Notes: a model not told the origin generated them from the letters alone. Positions 1 to 5,931 are shown, counted from the first letter of the stretch. The stretch is 10,967 nt of DNA from Acidimicrobiaceae bacterium (GCA_002715405.1 PAZD01000040.1:18885-29851), one strand, 5' to 3'. A program made the numbers and translations.

Positions 1-663
1 TCCAGTTCCATCATAATCATCGATGATACGAGAATTATCAAAATCAATCAATCGTATCATCTGTCGCTTGACCCCATATTCTAATACTATATTAGCAGTC
101 TTCAAATCTCCATGTATTACCCCAATACAATGTAACTCCTTTATCGATTTTATTAAACTAGTAACAATACGTATCTTTTGATTAATAGGCATCCTATAAC
201 ACCAATGGATATCATCATCCTCATTATAATAAATATAAGGTGTCAACGCCTTCGGAATTAACTTATTGTTCTTCATATAACATGCCGTCCACCACCTATT
301 ACTATCGGCAATATAATTACTTAAATCACCATCGCATACAAGCAATTCCATAAGAATCATAAATATTATATTATCCTCACCCTCATAATAACTATAACCA
401 TACGTCTTCATACTCATCTTCGATTTCTCCAACTTCTTCCCGACCTGTAAACCCTCCGCCATCATATCGAAGAAATGATCGATTGTATCATTCGTTTTAC
501 ACCACTCATTCGTATCATACACTTTAGACGCATACTCCCGATCACCTATCTTACATCTGTATACTGGCGCCTGCCCTCCCTCTCCCAATTTATCTCCCAA
601 AAGGATCTCTTCATACTTATATTCGTTTAAAGGACAACTATCTATAAACTCCTTTAAACCCAT
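1..663 (-). CDS. Protein kinase, N-terminal 221 residues, cut by left edge
   Basis: This is a Ser/Thr-type protein kinase whose C-terminal part lies outside the window. The ATG is at 661-663 and the frame is open to base 1. Visible landmarks are a glycine-rich loop LGEGGQAPVY (about residues 26-35), the ATP-anchoring lysine in YASKVYD (K47), a hinge-like stretch FMILMELLVCDGDL (101-114), the catalytic loop HGDLKTAN (184-191, catalytic D186 and N191), and the metal-binding DFD (207-209) in place of DFG. HGD instead of HRD makes it a 'non-RD' kinase, which in known families usually does not depend on activation-loop phosphorylation. An insert rich in W, Y and acidic residues (about 121-158) separates the hinge from the catalytic loop. 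An AAATTTGA element lies 26 bases upstream. The fold is certain; the substrate is unknown, though neighbouring basic DNA-binding proteins are plausible targets by context only. Confidence 0.9.
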   Translation of the reverse strand, partial: MGLKEFIDSCPLNEYKYEEILLGDKLGEGGQAPVYRCKIGDREYASKVYDTNEWCKTNDTIDHFFDMMAEGLQVGKKLEKSKMSMKTYGYSYYEGEDNIIFMILMELLVCDGDLSNYIADSNRWWTACYMKNNKLIPKALTPYIYYNEDDDIHWCYRMPINQKIRIVTSLIKSIKELHCIGVIHGDLKTANIVLEYGVKRQMIRLIDFDNSRIIDDYDGTG

Positions 664-689
664 TTTTCTAATATAAAAAAAATAATATA

Positions 690-697
690 TCAAATTT
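690..697 (-). promoter_or_regulatory. AAATTTGA upstream element of the kinase gene
   Basis: Read on the minus strand this is AAATTTGA, ending 26 bases before the kinase ATG. It is followed by an AT-only stretch and a run of eight T (675-682). It lies just beyond the stop codon of the HMG-box gene. It is one of nine similarly placed copies in the window. Confidence 0.5.
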
Positions 698-718
698 ACA
701 ACTAGACTAGACTAACAC

Positions 719-1117
719 CTACTTATCCTCATGCGCCTCCTTTGCCTTCACACCCCACTCAGCACGCTCCTCGTCACTTAGAGCCTTCCAAAGCTTACTC
801 TGCGTCTCGACATACTTAGGGGCATCTCCCCCATCAGGTGTCCCAGCAAGGATCGCTGCGTTGATCTCTTCCTTCTGGGTCTTGCCAAAGTAAGTGTAAC
901 CAGAAAGTCGCCTCTTAGGCTTGTTTGGATCCACAATCTTCTTCGCCTTTTTCACCTTATCGCCCGGCTTGTAGTCCGGGAAGTGAAATTCCATTAGAGT
1001 TTCTAGGTTACACTCGTCAGATCCAACCTCCTGTCCTTCAAACTCATTCAGCATCTCCGTGAAAAGTCGCTCCGTAAACGCATGGACATTAGAAGCAAAT
1101 TCAGTATTCATACTCAT
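719..1117 (-). CDS. HMG-box DNA-binding protein
   Basis: This 132-residue protein has a single C-terminal HMG-box. The box starts at about residue 66 with PNKPKRRLSGYTYFGK, continues through an EEINAA helix, and ends with the diagnostic helix SKLWKALSDEERAEW (107-121) and VKAKEAHEDK. In the HMG-box family this L-shaped three-helix fold binds the minor groove and bends DNA, and several giant viruses encode such proteins, probably for genome compaction. A 10-residue insertion (AGTPDGGDAP, about 91-100) separates the first and second helices. The N-terminal 55 residues are acidic (EGQEVGSDEC), followed by a short lysine-rich linker (KVKKAKK). A second ATG at 1109-1111, the third codon, could also serve as start. 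The gene sits beside two other candidate DNA-binding proteins and has an AAATTTGA element 49 bases upstream. Confidence 0.85.
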   Translation of the reverse strand: MSMNTEFASNVHAFTERLFTEMLNEFEGQEVGSDECNLETLMEFHFPDYKPGDKVKKAKKIVDPNKPKRRLSGYTYFGKTQKEEINAAILAGTPDGGDAPKYVETQSKLWKALSDEERAEWGVKAKEAHEDK

Positions 1118-1166
1118 ATTCTATTTGTTCCTTTTTTCTATTTGTAATGTTAAGAATTAAATTTTT

Positions 1167-1174
1167 TCAAATTT
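1167..1174 (-). promoter_or_regulatory. AAATTTGA upstream element of the HMG-box gene
   Basis: The minus strand reads AAAATTTGA here, 49 bases before the HMG-box ATG, in a stretch that is almost entirely A and T. It lies in the 71-base gap downstream of the 1189-1497 gene. Confidence 0.5.
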
Positions 1175-1188
1175 TGATTTAAGATATC

Positions 1189-1497
1189 TTAAGTATACCT
1201 CTTACACTTCTTTGTCACTCCTGAAGGAGGTTTTATACCTCGCTGTTTATATATACTATTCATACATATTGGATACTCAGCTCCCTTACCATACTTCTTT
1301 GAATATTTAAGCTTCTTTACACACTTACAATAATTTACAAACAAAGCACGATCTAAATCTTTATTCTCCTTTCGGGTCCTCCTCTTCTTCTTTAAAAGGA
1401 CATTATACCTCTTCCTTGAAACCATACGAGCATTCTTTATACTATACCTCTTTTTTTTAGTCTTTTTCTTCGTCCTTCGCTTCGTTCTTCGTTTCAT
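1189..1497 (-). CDS. Small highly basic protein with a conserved-looking Cys segment
   Basis: This 102-residue protein is extremely lysine/arginine rich. Residues 1-17 are almost only K, R and T, and more basic clusters follow at 28-45. The C-terminal half carries FVNYCKCVKKLKYSK (54-68), EYPICMNSIYKQRG (74-87) and KKCKRYT (96-102), with cysteines at 57, 59, 78 and 98. That spacing (CxC, then YPIC..S.Y...G, then a final basic C) recalls small proteins I have seen in other giant-virus gene sets. This is memory of a pattern, not a search result, and no function is assigned to them. The charge suggests nucleic-acid binding, and the four cysteines could hold a metal. There is no AAATTTGA element upstream; instead a T-rich stretch (1513-1518 on the minus strand) precedes the ATG by 15 bases. 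Confidence 0.75.
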   Translation of the reverse strand: MKRRTKRRTKKKTKKKRYSIKNARMVSRKRYNVLLKKKRRTRKENKDLDRALFVNYCKCVKKLKYSKKYGKGAEYPICMNSIYKQRGIKPPSGVTKKCKRYT

Positions 1498-1541
1498 TAA
1501 TATCTACAATATAAAAAATACATTCACAGAAAATATATTCA

Positions 1542-2108
1542 TTACCCCTCCTCCTGCTTCTTCTGAATTAATGCCTCCAATTCAGCCATACTTATCTCTT
1601 GTTTCTCCTTCTTATTGTTTGGCTTCTTCTTCTTATTCTTTGACCCCTTTGGTCTTCCTCTTCGTTTAGGGGCATCAGTCGATTCTTTCTCCTTCTTAGT
1701 TTCGTCCTTCTCATCCATCATCTTCGTATCTCGCCAATTGTGCTCAAGGCCATCAGGATAAGCTTCAGAATAAAGGACCGGTTTCTCAGGCCTTTTCTCA
1801 TTTATGTTCCCAAGCCACCACTCACCTTTCGCACACAACTGATGTCGTTTACAAAAACACCCGTTCACCTGAGAAAATCCACATTGAATACTGTCATAAC
1901 CCTCCGCCCAAATACGAGCATGACACTTATCCTCCTCATAGACCCCCTGTCTCTCATTCGCTGGAGGAGACTTTCTTCGTGGCTTCCGGAATTTCGGTAT
2001 ATCGAATATCCTCATAATGTCATCGTCGCCTAAGAAACAATCAAGCTTAACATCATCCTTTAACCAACCCTTACCCTTAAAGGTCTCATAAATATCCTGA
2101 ATTTCCAT
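1542..2108 (-). CDS. AT-hook protein with Cys/His module, smaller paralogue of 2234-3256
   Basis: I set the start at the ATG at 2106-2108, because an upstream GTG in frame is unlikely in a eukaryotic virus; this gives 188 residues. Domains in order are an acidic N-terminus (1-35), a basic linker (RKPRRK, 41-46), a Cys/His module starting YEEDKCHARIW with C62, C76, C84, C86 and H89, a WWLG segment with EKRPEKP (97-110), an AT-hook RRGRPKGSKNK (149-159) followed by poly-lysine, and a C-terminal helix EISMAELEALIQKKQ (171-185). AT-hooks bind the minor groove of AT-rich DNA. The cysteine/histidine spacing suggests a zinc site, though I do not know its family name. The upstream gene encodes the same module and terminal helix, so the two arose by duplication. 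An AAATTTGA element lies 36 bases upstream. Confidence 0.82.
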   Translation of the reverse strand: MEIQDIYETFKGKGWLKDDVKLDCFLGDDDIMRIFDIPKFRKPRRKSPPANERQGVYEEDKCHARIWAEGYDSIQCGFSQVNGCFCKRHQLCAKGEWWLGNINEKRPEKPVLYSEAYPDGLEHNWRDTKMMDEKDETKKEKESTDAPKRRGRPKGSKNKKKKPNNKKEKQEISMAELEALIQKKQEEG

Positions 2109-2144
2109 CACTAATCTTTTGGTCTACTATATCTGTAGTATCTT

Positions 2145-2152
2145 TCAAATTT
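2145..2152 (-). promoter_or_regulatory. AAATTTGA upstream element of the AT-hook gene
   Basis: The minus strand reads CAAATTTGA, 36 bases before the ATG at 2108. It sits in the 125-base gap between the two paralogues, so the smaller paralogue appears to have its own promoter rather than being read through from its neighbour. Confidence 0.5.
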
Positions 2153-2182
2153 GCTTCAACGATAGAAGATAAAAAAAATCTC

Positions 2183-2230
2183 TTTTTTTTTGTCTTTCTA
2201 CATCTTTTTCTGTTTTTTTTTTGTTTTTCG
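2183..2230 (-). terminator. A-rich 3' flank of the 2234-3256 gene, with GAAAGACAAAAAAAAA
   Basis: Just past the stop codon the sense (minus) strand is A-rich with single C interruptions (2211-2228). It then contains GAAAGACAAAAAAAAA (2198 down to 2183). The same string follows the genes ending at 4467 and 4695. I read it as a candidate 3'-end or mRNA-stability element; the function is inferred from position alone. Confidence 0.4.
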
Positions 2231-2233
2231 TGA

Positions 2234-3256
2234 TTATTCAGCCTTCTCGGCATGCTCCTCAGCAGCTTCCTCATTGATCCAATCAATGTCTTCATCTTCG
2301 GCGTTCCATTCGCCCACCTTCTCCATGTCGCCTGGGTTAAAGACGTTCTTCTCCGTATCCATCAGATATTCAACTCCCTCAAAGTTGATCTCCTCCATTT
2401 CCCCATCTTCGTTGTCAGATTGAAGTTCATCTGTCTCTTCTCCATCACTGACAGCATCATCCTCATCCTCATCCTCCTTCTCCTTCACAACCTCCATCAT
2501 CTTCTTCGCAGCCATTAGAGCTTGAAGCTCGGCCATCGACATTTCAGATGGATTCATCTCGCCGAGCTCCTTCTCGACTTCCTTCTTCTTAGAAGCCTTC
2601 TTCTTAGAAGCCTTCTTCTCCGGCTTCTTCTTCTCCGGCTTCTTCTTCTCCGGCTTCTTCTTCTCCGGCTTCTTCTTCGCAGGAGAACCCTTCTTCGCAG
2701 GAGAACCCTTCTTCTCAGGGGTCTTCTTCTTCTTCTTCGCCTCCTTCACATCATGAGGTAGATTCGGTCTCTTAGGAGGGGGACTTTCATCACCATCCTC
2801 ATGATACCAAATCATCTCCTTCTCATTTCCATTCCCCTCCACCTTGATAGGGTTCTCTGGAGGATCCTCCGTAATAATGCCACACCACAGCAGACCAGCT
2901 TCCTGCTGCTTCGCATGCTTCTTACAGAGACAACCATCGACCTTCTTTGCAGAACACTGGATGTCGCTGTATCCAGTGTTCTTCTGACCAGGTACGGCCA
3001 GCCAAATTCGGGCATCACACTTCTCTTCATCGTACTCTCCGCGGCGGTCCGCAGCAGCAGGGGTCTTCTTCCGCTCGCCACGCCGACGGCGAGCCTTCCC
3101 CTTGAAACACTTCTTCACATCGGCGTGTTCCGCCAGATCTTCCGACGTTAGGTCAGGATCCTCGGCCATCGCCAAACGCACTGCTCGGATGAGCTCAAGT
3201 GCGTCCGGTGATGCCCCAGAACCCAGCGTGCTCTGTGCGATAGAGAGGGCAGACAT
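2234..3256 (-). CDS. Histone-H1-like lysine-rich protein with Cys/His module and acidic tail
   Basis: This 340-residue protein is a mosaic. The N-terminus is mixed and partly helical (1-48), followed by a basic cluster (KGKARRRRGERKK, 52-64) and a Cys/His module starting EYDEEKCDARIW with C80, C101, C109, C111 and H114. Next is a WCGIITEDPPENP segment (124-136). A low-complexity basic domain (171-229) holds two GSPAKK units, four KKPEK units and two ASKKK units, resembling the C-terminal tails of histone H1. The helix EMSMAELQALMAAKK (238-252) is shared with the 1542-2108 paralogue. A long acidic region follows (258-290), and a terminal motif INFEGVEYLMDTEKNVF...VGEWN (290-318) recalls short tails in other giant-virus proteins (from memory). 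The likely role is DNA compaction or organisation in the virion or factory. GC content is clearly higher than in the flanking AT-rich genes. AAATTTGA lies 79 bases upstream. Confidence 0.85.
   Translation of the reverse strand: MSALSIAQSTLGSGASPDALELIRAVRLAMAEDPDLTSEDLAEHADVKKCFKGKARRRRGERKKTPAAADRRGEYDEEKCDARIWLAVPGQKNTGYSDIQCSAKKVDGCLCKKHAKQQEAGLLWCGIITEDPPENPIKVEGNGNEKEMIWYHEDGDESPPPKRPNLPHDVKEAKKKKKTPEKKGSPAKKGSPAKKKPEKKKPEKKKPEKKKPEKKASKKKASKKKEVEKELGEMNPSEMSMAELQALMAAKKMMEVVKEKEDEDEDDAVSDGEETDELQSDNEDGEMEEINFEGVEYLMDTEKNVFNPGDMEKVGEWNAEDEDIDWINEEAAEEHAEKAE
2583..2708. repeat. In-frame tandem repeats encoding the lysine/proline domain
   Basis: Read on the plus strand there are two identical 15-base units at 2583-2612, four identical 15-base units (TTCTCCGGCTTCTTC) at 2616-2675, and two 18-base units (TTCTTCGCAGGAGAACCC) at 2673-2708. 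All unit lengths are multiples of three, so gain or loss of units keeps the frame. Perfect identity suggests recent expansion. Confidence 0.9.
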
Positions 3257-3335
3257 AGCGATCGGTTGATAAGGAGATGTAAAGATTACAACACCCTATG
3301 ATTGTTTTATTGACTTCGTTAAAGACTTATGAATT

Positions 3336-3343
3336 TCAAATTT
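3336..3343 (-). promoter_or_regulatory. AAATTTGA element for the 2234-3256 gene
   Basis: The minus strand reads AAAATTTGA, 79 bases before the ATG at 3256. It lies in a 191-base divergent gap together with an oppositely oriented copy at 3357-3364. Confidence 0.45.
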
Positions 3344-3356
3344 TAGGAACAGACCA

Positions 3357-3364
3357 AAATTTGA
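3357..3364 (+). promoter_or_regulatory. AAATTTGA element for the 3448-4467 gene
   Basis: The plus strand reads AAAATTTGA (3356-3364), 83 bases before the ATG at 3448. Only 13 bases separate it from the oppositely oriented copy that serves the divergent gene. Confidence 0.45.
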
Positions 3365-3447
3365 ATTCTCCTTGTCTTATTCTTTCAAATTACATTACAT
3401 AGACTCAGGTATCTCATACTCGTCTGTGTAACCCGCACTTGTCCATC

Positions 3448-4467
3448 ATGTCCTGTGACCTCGAAATCCGGGCCGCCATGGAACAGTTCGGGATCCAACA
3501 GGCGATCGCAAGAAGAGAAAGGCGTCGAGAAGCGTCCTGGAGAAAAAGTGAAGGAGTACCCGACCTCCCGATCCAATCCAACCAACTTTTCCAAGACCAA
3601 GAAGGGATCGTTCGTGAGGAAGCTCTGAAATACTGGATGATCGCGAGTGACATTGACTTTGCTCGAAAACTCATGGATCGCGGTGACGACATCGACACGA
3701 TCCATCAAACGATTTCGAAAATCTGTGAGGCACGAATGGATCAAGAAATCAAACAAGCTGAGGAATGTCATCTACAAAGGAACCCAGGAGTACTGATCCC
3801 TGAAGAAAATGCCTTCGAAGCCTGGCAAGATTTTCTCAGGGAAAAAGTGTTCTGGGGTGTGGACGATGTAGTCGCGCAGAATCGCATGGCATGGGCGCTG
3901 GAAGGCTGCAAAGTTGAAGGGACATCGCTCAATGGTGTCCCGACTGGAATGTATCATCAAATGAGGGCAGGTGAATGGTGCGACGATCAAGACAACCCTG
4001 TTCCCATGGAAGTTGAGGAAAATCTATCGCTCTGTGAGATGTCAGAGGATATGGATGTCTTCGATCTGGAAACTGACCTTGAACACCTGATGCGCCATAG
4101 CTGTGGCGATGGTGGTGTTCTCAAGGGTCGTCCGATCGAACCATCCAAAGATGGACCTCTCGAAGAAATGGGTGTGAAGGTGGATATAGGTGTCGTGGAC
4201 ACAAAGAGGGATCCGTGCGAATCCATCTACTACGATATCTACACGGCACCGCAAGTTCTACAAATCACATACGTCGGTGACAACTATCACACCGCGACAT
4301 GGAAGTATGGAAAATCTTTCGTGGAAAAATGGGACCTTGAAAAAGTGGACCAACACATGAAAGCAAAGAAAACTCTCCGACTCGCAGGTGGCGTCCTGAG
4401 ATGGAGGGCAGAGTTTGGTGAACACGTGCCTATCATCCAAGCACTTTCAAGTGTTTGTCGCAAATAA
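3448..4467 (+). CDS. Unrecognised acidic protein, 339 residues
   Basis: I do not recognise this protein. The frame is open from a TTG at 3439, but the first ATG is at 3448. A second in-frame ATG at 3478-3480 (residue 11) sits in an exact GCCGCCATGG context, the vertebrate Kozak optimum, and is an alternative start. The N-terminus is helical and arginine rich (ARRERRREASWRK, about 20-32). The middle is rich in D, E and W (for example EAWQDFLREKVFWGVDDV, and a run of acidic residues in EVEENLSLCEMSEDMDVFDLE). The C-terminal 80 residues look like a compact mixed domain (APQVLQITYVGDNYHTATW, then RLAGGVLRWRAEFGEHVPI). No signal peptide or membrane segment is seen. GC content is high relative to the right half of the window. 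The gene shares a divergent promoter gap with 2234-3256 and has an A-rich 3' flank. Confidence 0.82.
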   Translation: MSCDLEIRAAMEQFGIQQAIARRERRREASWRKSEGVPDLPIQSNQLFQDQEGIVREEALKYWMIASDIDFARKLMDRGDDIDTIHQTISKICEARMDQEIKQAEECHLQRNPGVLIPEENAFEAWQDFLREKVFWGVDDVVAQNRMAWALEGCKVEGTSLNGVPTGMYHQMRAGEWCDDQDNPVPMEVEENLSLCEMSEDMDVFDLETDLEHLMRHSCGDGGVLKGRPIEPSKDGPLEEMGVKVDIGVVDTKRDPCESIYYDIYTAPQVLQITYVGDNYHTATWKYGKSFVEKWDLEKVDQHMKAKKTLRLAGGVLRWRAEFGEHVPIIQALSSVCRK

Positions 4468-4480
4468 AACAAAAAAAAAT

Positions 4481-4526
4481 CAAGCTGAAAGACAAAAAAA
4501 AAAGCAAGCTGAAAGACAAAAAAAAA
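4481..4526 (+). repeat. Two 24-base direct repeats in the 3' flank of 3448-4467
   Basis: The unit CAAGCTGAAAGACAAAAAAA starts at 4481 and again at 4505, beginning 14 bases after the stop codon. An inverted, one-base-different copy lies at 4624-4644 downstream of the converging gene. All copies read the same way relative to the gene they follow, which suggests a 3'-end signal rather than a random low-complexity tract. Confidence 0.6.
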
Positions 4527-4543
4527 TATAAAAACAATAAATT

Positions 4544-4574
4544 AGATACATCTGGTTAGATACTAGATGTATCT
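4544..4574. terminator. Stem-loop followed by T run between convergent genes
   Basis: AGATACATCTGGT (4544-4556) pairs with ACTAGATGTATCT (4562-4574) through 13 positions including one G-T, leaving a five-base loop. A T run follows at 4575-4579. In mimiviruses transcripts end at hairpins, so this could terminate both genes of the convergent pair. The pairing is slightly better on plus-strand RNA. Confidence 0.55.
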
Positions 4575-4623
4575 TTTTTCCTTCATAAATAATGTAATCA
4601 TTACCAAGAAAGGAAACAAAAAA

Positions 4624-4644
4624 TTTTTTTTGTCTTTCAACTTG
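4624..4644 (-). terminator. CAAGTTGAAAGACAAAAAAAA element after the 4695-5873 gene
   Basis: On the minus strand this is the same element as the direct repeats at 4481-4526 with one base changed (GTTG for GCTG). It begins about 50 bases beyond the stop codon and is preceded on the sense strand by AAAACAAAAAACAAAGC (4645-4661). Confidence 0.45.
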
Positions 4645-4694
4645 CTTTGTTTTTTGTTTTATCTGTGCCACCAACACTCACCAGTTTATATCAG

Positions 4695-5873
4695 TTATTC
4701 CTTTTTGTTATTCTCTCCCTCGCCCTTGCTTCCCCACTTCACCTTTTTCTTGAGCGAGCCCTTGATCCCACAATCCTCAGGCAGCCAGCGAAAGAAAGGG
4801 ATCAAGTCACGCCCAGCGGGCACGTACCACACCTTCCTCGACCAGTCGAAGGAAGCTCCAAGCCTCTTCGCCTGCTCCTTCTCAGCGAAAGGACATTGTA
4901 GATCCACCCGGCCGTCCAGCTCGGCACCCCGTACGGGCGCAATCGGTAGCGGAGGTGCCGAGCTTGTCTTCAACTCTTTTCTGAGGCGATCATTCGACCG
5001 CAACACAAGCTTCACATTCTCCTTCATCTGGTTCAACTCTTCAACCGTCTCATCCGCAAATGATAGAAGCTGCTCGTAAACATCGTCATTGGCCTCCACA
5101 TGTTCTTCCAACCTCTCCGCCAATTCCCACCATGTCTTTGGTGGCTCGTCTTCGTCATCCAACATCTCCCTGCGAGAAGGAGTAACATCCTCACCCACCC
5201 AACCCTTCCACTCCTCTTCGCAGATGGGGGCGATGGCGTCCAGGTGCTCACGAAACCTCTCCAGATCAGCCTTCTCCTTCGCCAGATCCTCCTTCTCTTT
5301 CTCCAGCTTATTCTGGGCCCGGACCAGATGCGCGTCCTCTTCGAGCCAGTTGCCCATCTTCCTGGACAGCTCCGCATCGATCTTCGCCAGATTCTCCTTC
5401 TCTTTCTCCAGCTCAGCCTTCTCCTTCGCCAGATTCTCCTTCTCTTTCTCCAGCGTCTCCCACTCTTCCTTATCCACCCACCCCACTCCGGGCCGCCACT
5501 CCACCTTCTCCAGATCAGCCTTCGCTTCCCTCAGATCAGCCTTCGTCCGAGACAACTCTTCGTTCATCTCGTCGAAGAGTCGAGCCAACCCCATGTAGAA
5601 AGACCTGCTCCCCAGACGGAATACAGGTGTAGCCCACTCAGACCACCGCTTGTCCACCTGGCCCTCATCCCGTCCCTCATGGAAGAACCCCAGGCCATCC
5701 CGCTCATCCCACCCACTCTGCCCCATCCCCTGCCCCCATCGCTTCTCCATCCGACTGAAGGCCTGCCCAGCTCTGATAGAGAGGTCCTGCTTCCACCTCT
5801 TCATCTTGGATGGTTCCCACAAGGCAAGGCCACGAAACATCTCCCGGTTCGCAGGAGTAGGTATCGACGTCAT
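4695..5873 (-). CDS. Coiled-coil protein with C-terminal DUF5710 domain
   Basis: This 392-residue protein begins with a W-, R- and M-rich region (1-96) that I do not recognise. A long coiled coil follows (about 98-215), with clear heptads LEKEKENLAKEKAELEKEKE (141-160) and again at 190-209. A second helical stretch runs 248-302, then a proline linker (SAPPLPIAPV). The C-terminus matches DUF5710: VDLQCPFAEKEQAKRLGASF (323-342), then DWSRKVWYVPAG, with the family's 'VPFxEKxxAKxLGAxWdxxxKxWYVP' pattern intact. DUF5710 is a small domain found in phage, plasmid and giant-virus proteins, often beside DNA-processing domains; its own activity is not defined. The protein ends in a basic tail. It is among the most GC-rich genes here (35 of 60 bases at 5281-5340). 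AAATTTGA lies 50 bases upstream. Confidence 0.85.
   Translation of the reverse strand: MTSIPTPANREMFRGLALWEPSKMKRWKQDLSIRAGQAFSRMEKRWGQGMGQSGWDERDGLGFFHEGRDEGQVDKRWSEWATPVFRLGSRSFYMGLARLFDEMNEELSRTKADLREAKADLEKVEWRPGVGWVDKEEWETLEKEKENLAKEKAELEKEKENLAKIDAELSRKMGNWLEEDAHLVRAQNKLEKEKEDLAKEKADLERFREHLDAIAPICEEEWKGWVGEDVTPSRREMLDDEDEPPKTWWELAERLEEHVEANDDVYEQLLSFADETVEELNQMKENVKLVLRSNDRLRKELKTSSAPPLPIAPVRGAELDGRVDLQCPFAEKEQAKRLGASFDWSRKVWYVPAGRDLIPFFRWLPEDCGIKGSLKKKVKWGSKGEGENNKKE
5278..5453. repeat. Heptad-encoding 29-base repeats in the coiled-coil gene
   Basis: A 29-base unit on the plus strand, starting TTCGCCAGATTCTCC, occurs at 5383-5411 and 5425-5453 (identical, period 42 bases, which is two heptads). 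A third copy lies at 5278-5306 with one mismatch. The coiled coil appears to have grown by duplication in whole heptads. Confidence 0.8.
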
Positions 5874-5923
5874 TCGTAGTTAATCACCTCGTATGTTATT
5901 ACTTTCCTTAAGTAAAAGGAAAT

Positions 5924-5931
5924 TCAAATTT
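5924..5931 (-). promoter_or_regulatory. AAATTTGA element for the DUF5710 gene
   Basis: The minus strand reads AAATTTGAA, ending 50 bases before the ATG at 5873. It lies in a 129-base divergent gap with an opposite copy at 5955-5962. Confidence 0.5.

Noticed and set aside
702..714. CTAGACTAGACTA short repeat after the HMG-box gene
   Set aside because: It has fewer than three full five-base units, is not found elsewhere in the window, and is consistent with chance.
2086..2295. 69-residue basic minus-strand frame spanning the gap between the paralogues
   Set aside because: It overlaps the end of the H1-like gene in another frame, and its basic composition comes from the A-rich 3' tract. It could hide a frameshifted tail, but nothing supports that.
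2522..2761. Leu/Arg-repeat plus-strand frame
   Set aside because: It is the complement of the lysine/proline repeat of the H1-like gene, and its repeat is fully explained by that gene.
3439..3447. TTG start for the 339-residue protein, and likewise TTG at 5997 and GTG at 2109-2111
   Set aside because: Non-ATG starts are unlikely in a eukaryotic virus, and an ATG lies within one to three codons in each case.
3385..3771. Minus-strand frames of 94-128 residues opposite 3448-4467
   Set aside because: They have no upstream element on that strand and no domain. The plus frame is longer, has an octamer and has a consistent amino-acid composition.
4481..4644. Inverted terminal repeats of a small transposon
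   Set aside because: The direct plus inverted copies flank only a hairpin. There are no target-site duplications, and the arrangement is explained by each copy following its own gene.
4567..5079. 170-residue plus-strand frame
   Set aside because: It begins in the intergenic T-rich tract and runs antisense through the DUF5710 domain. It is low-complexity F/L/S at the start.
5100..5879. 259-residue plus-strand frame opposite the DUF5710 gene
   Set aside because: It is Leu/Pro/Gln rich, as expected from reading the antisense of Glu/Lys coiled-coil codons. It has no recognisable domain, while the other strand carries heptads and DUF5710.
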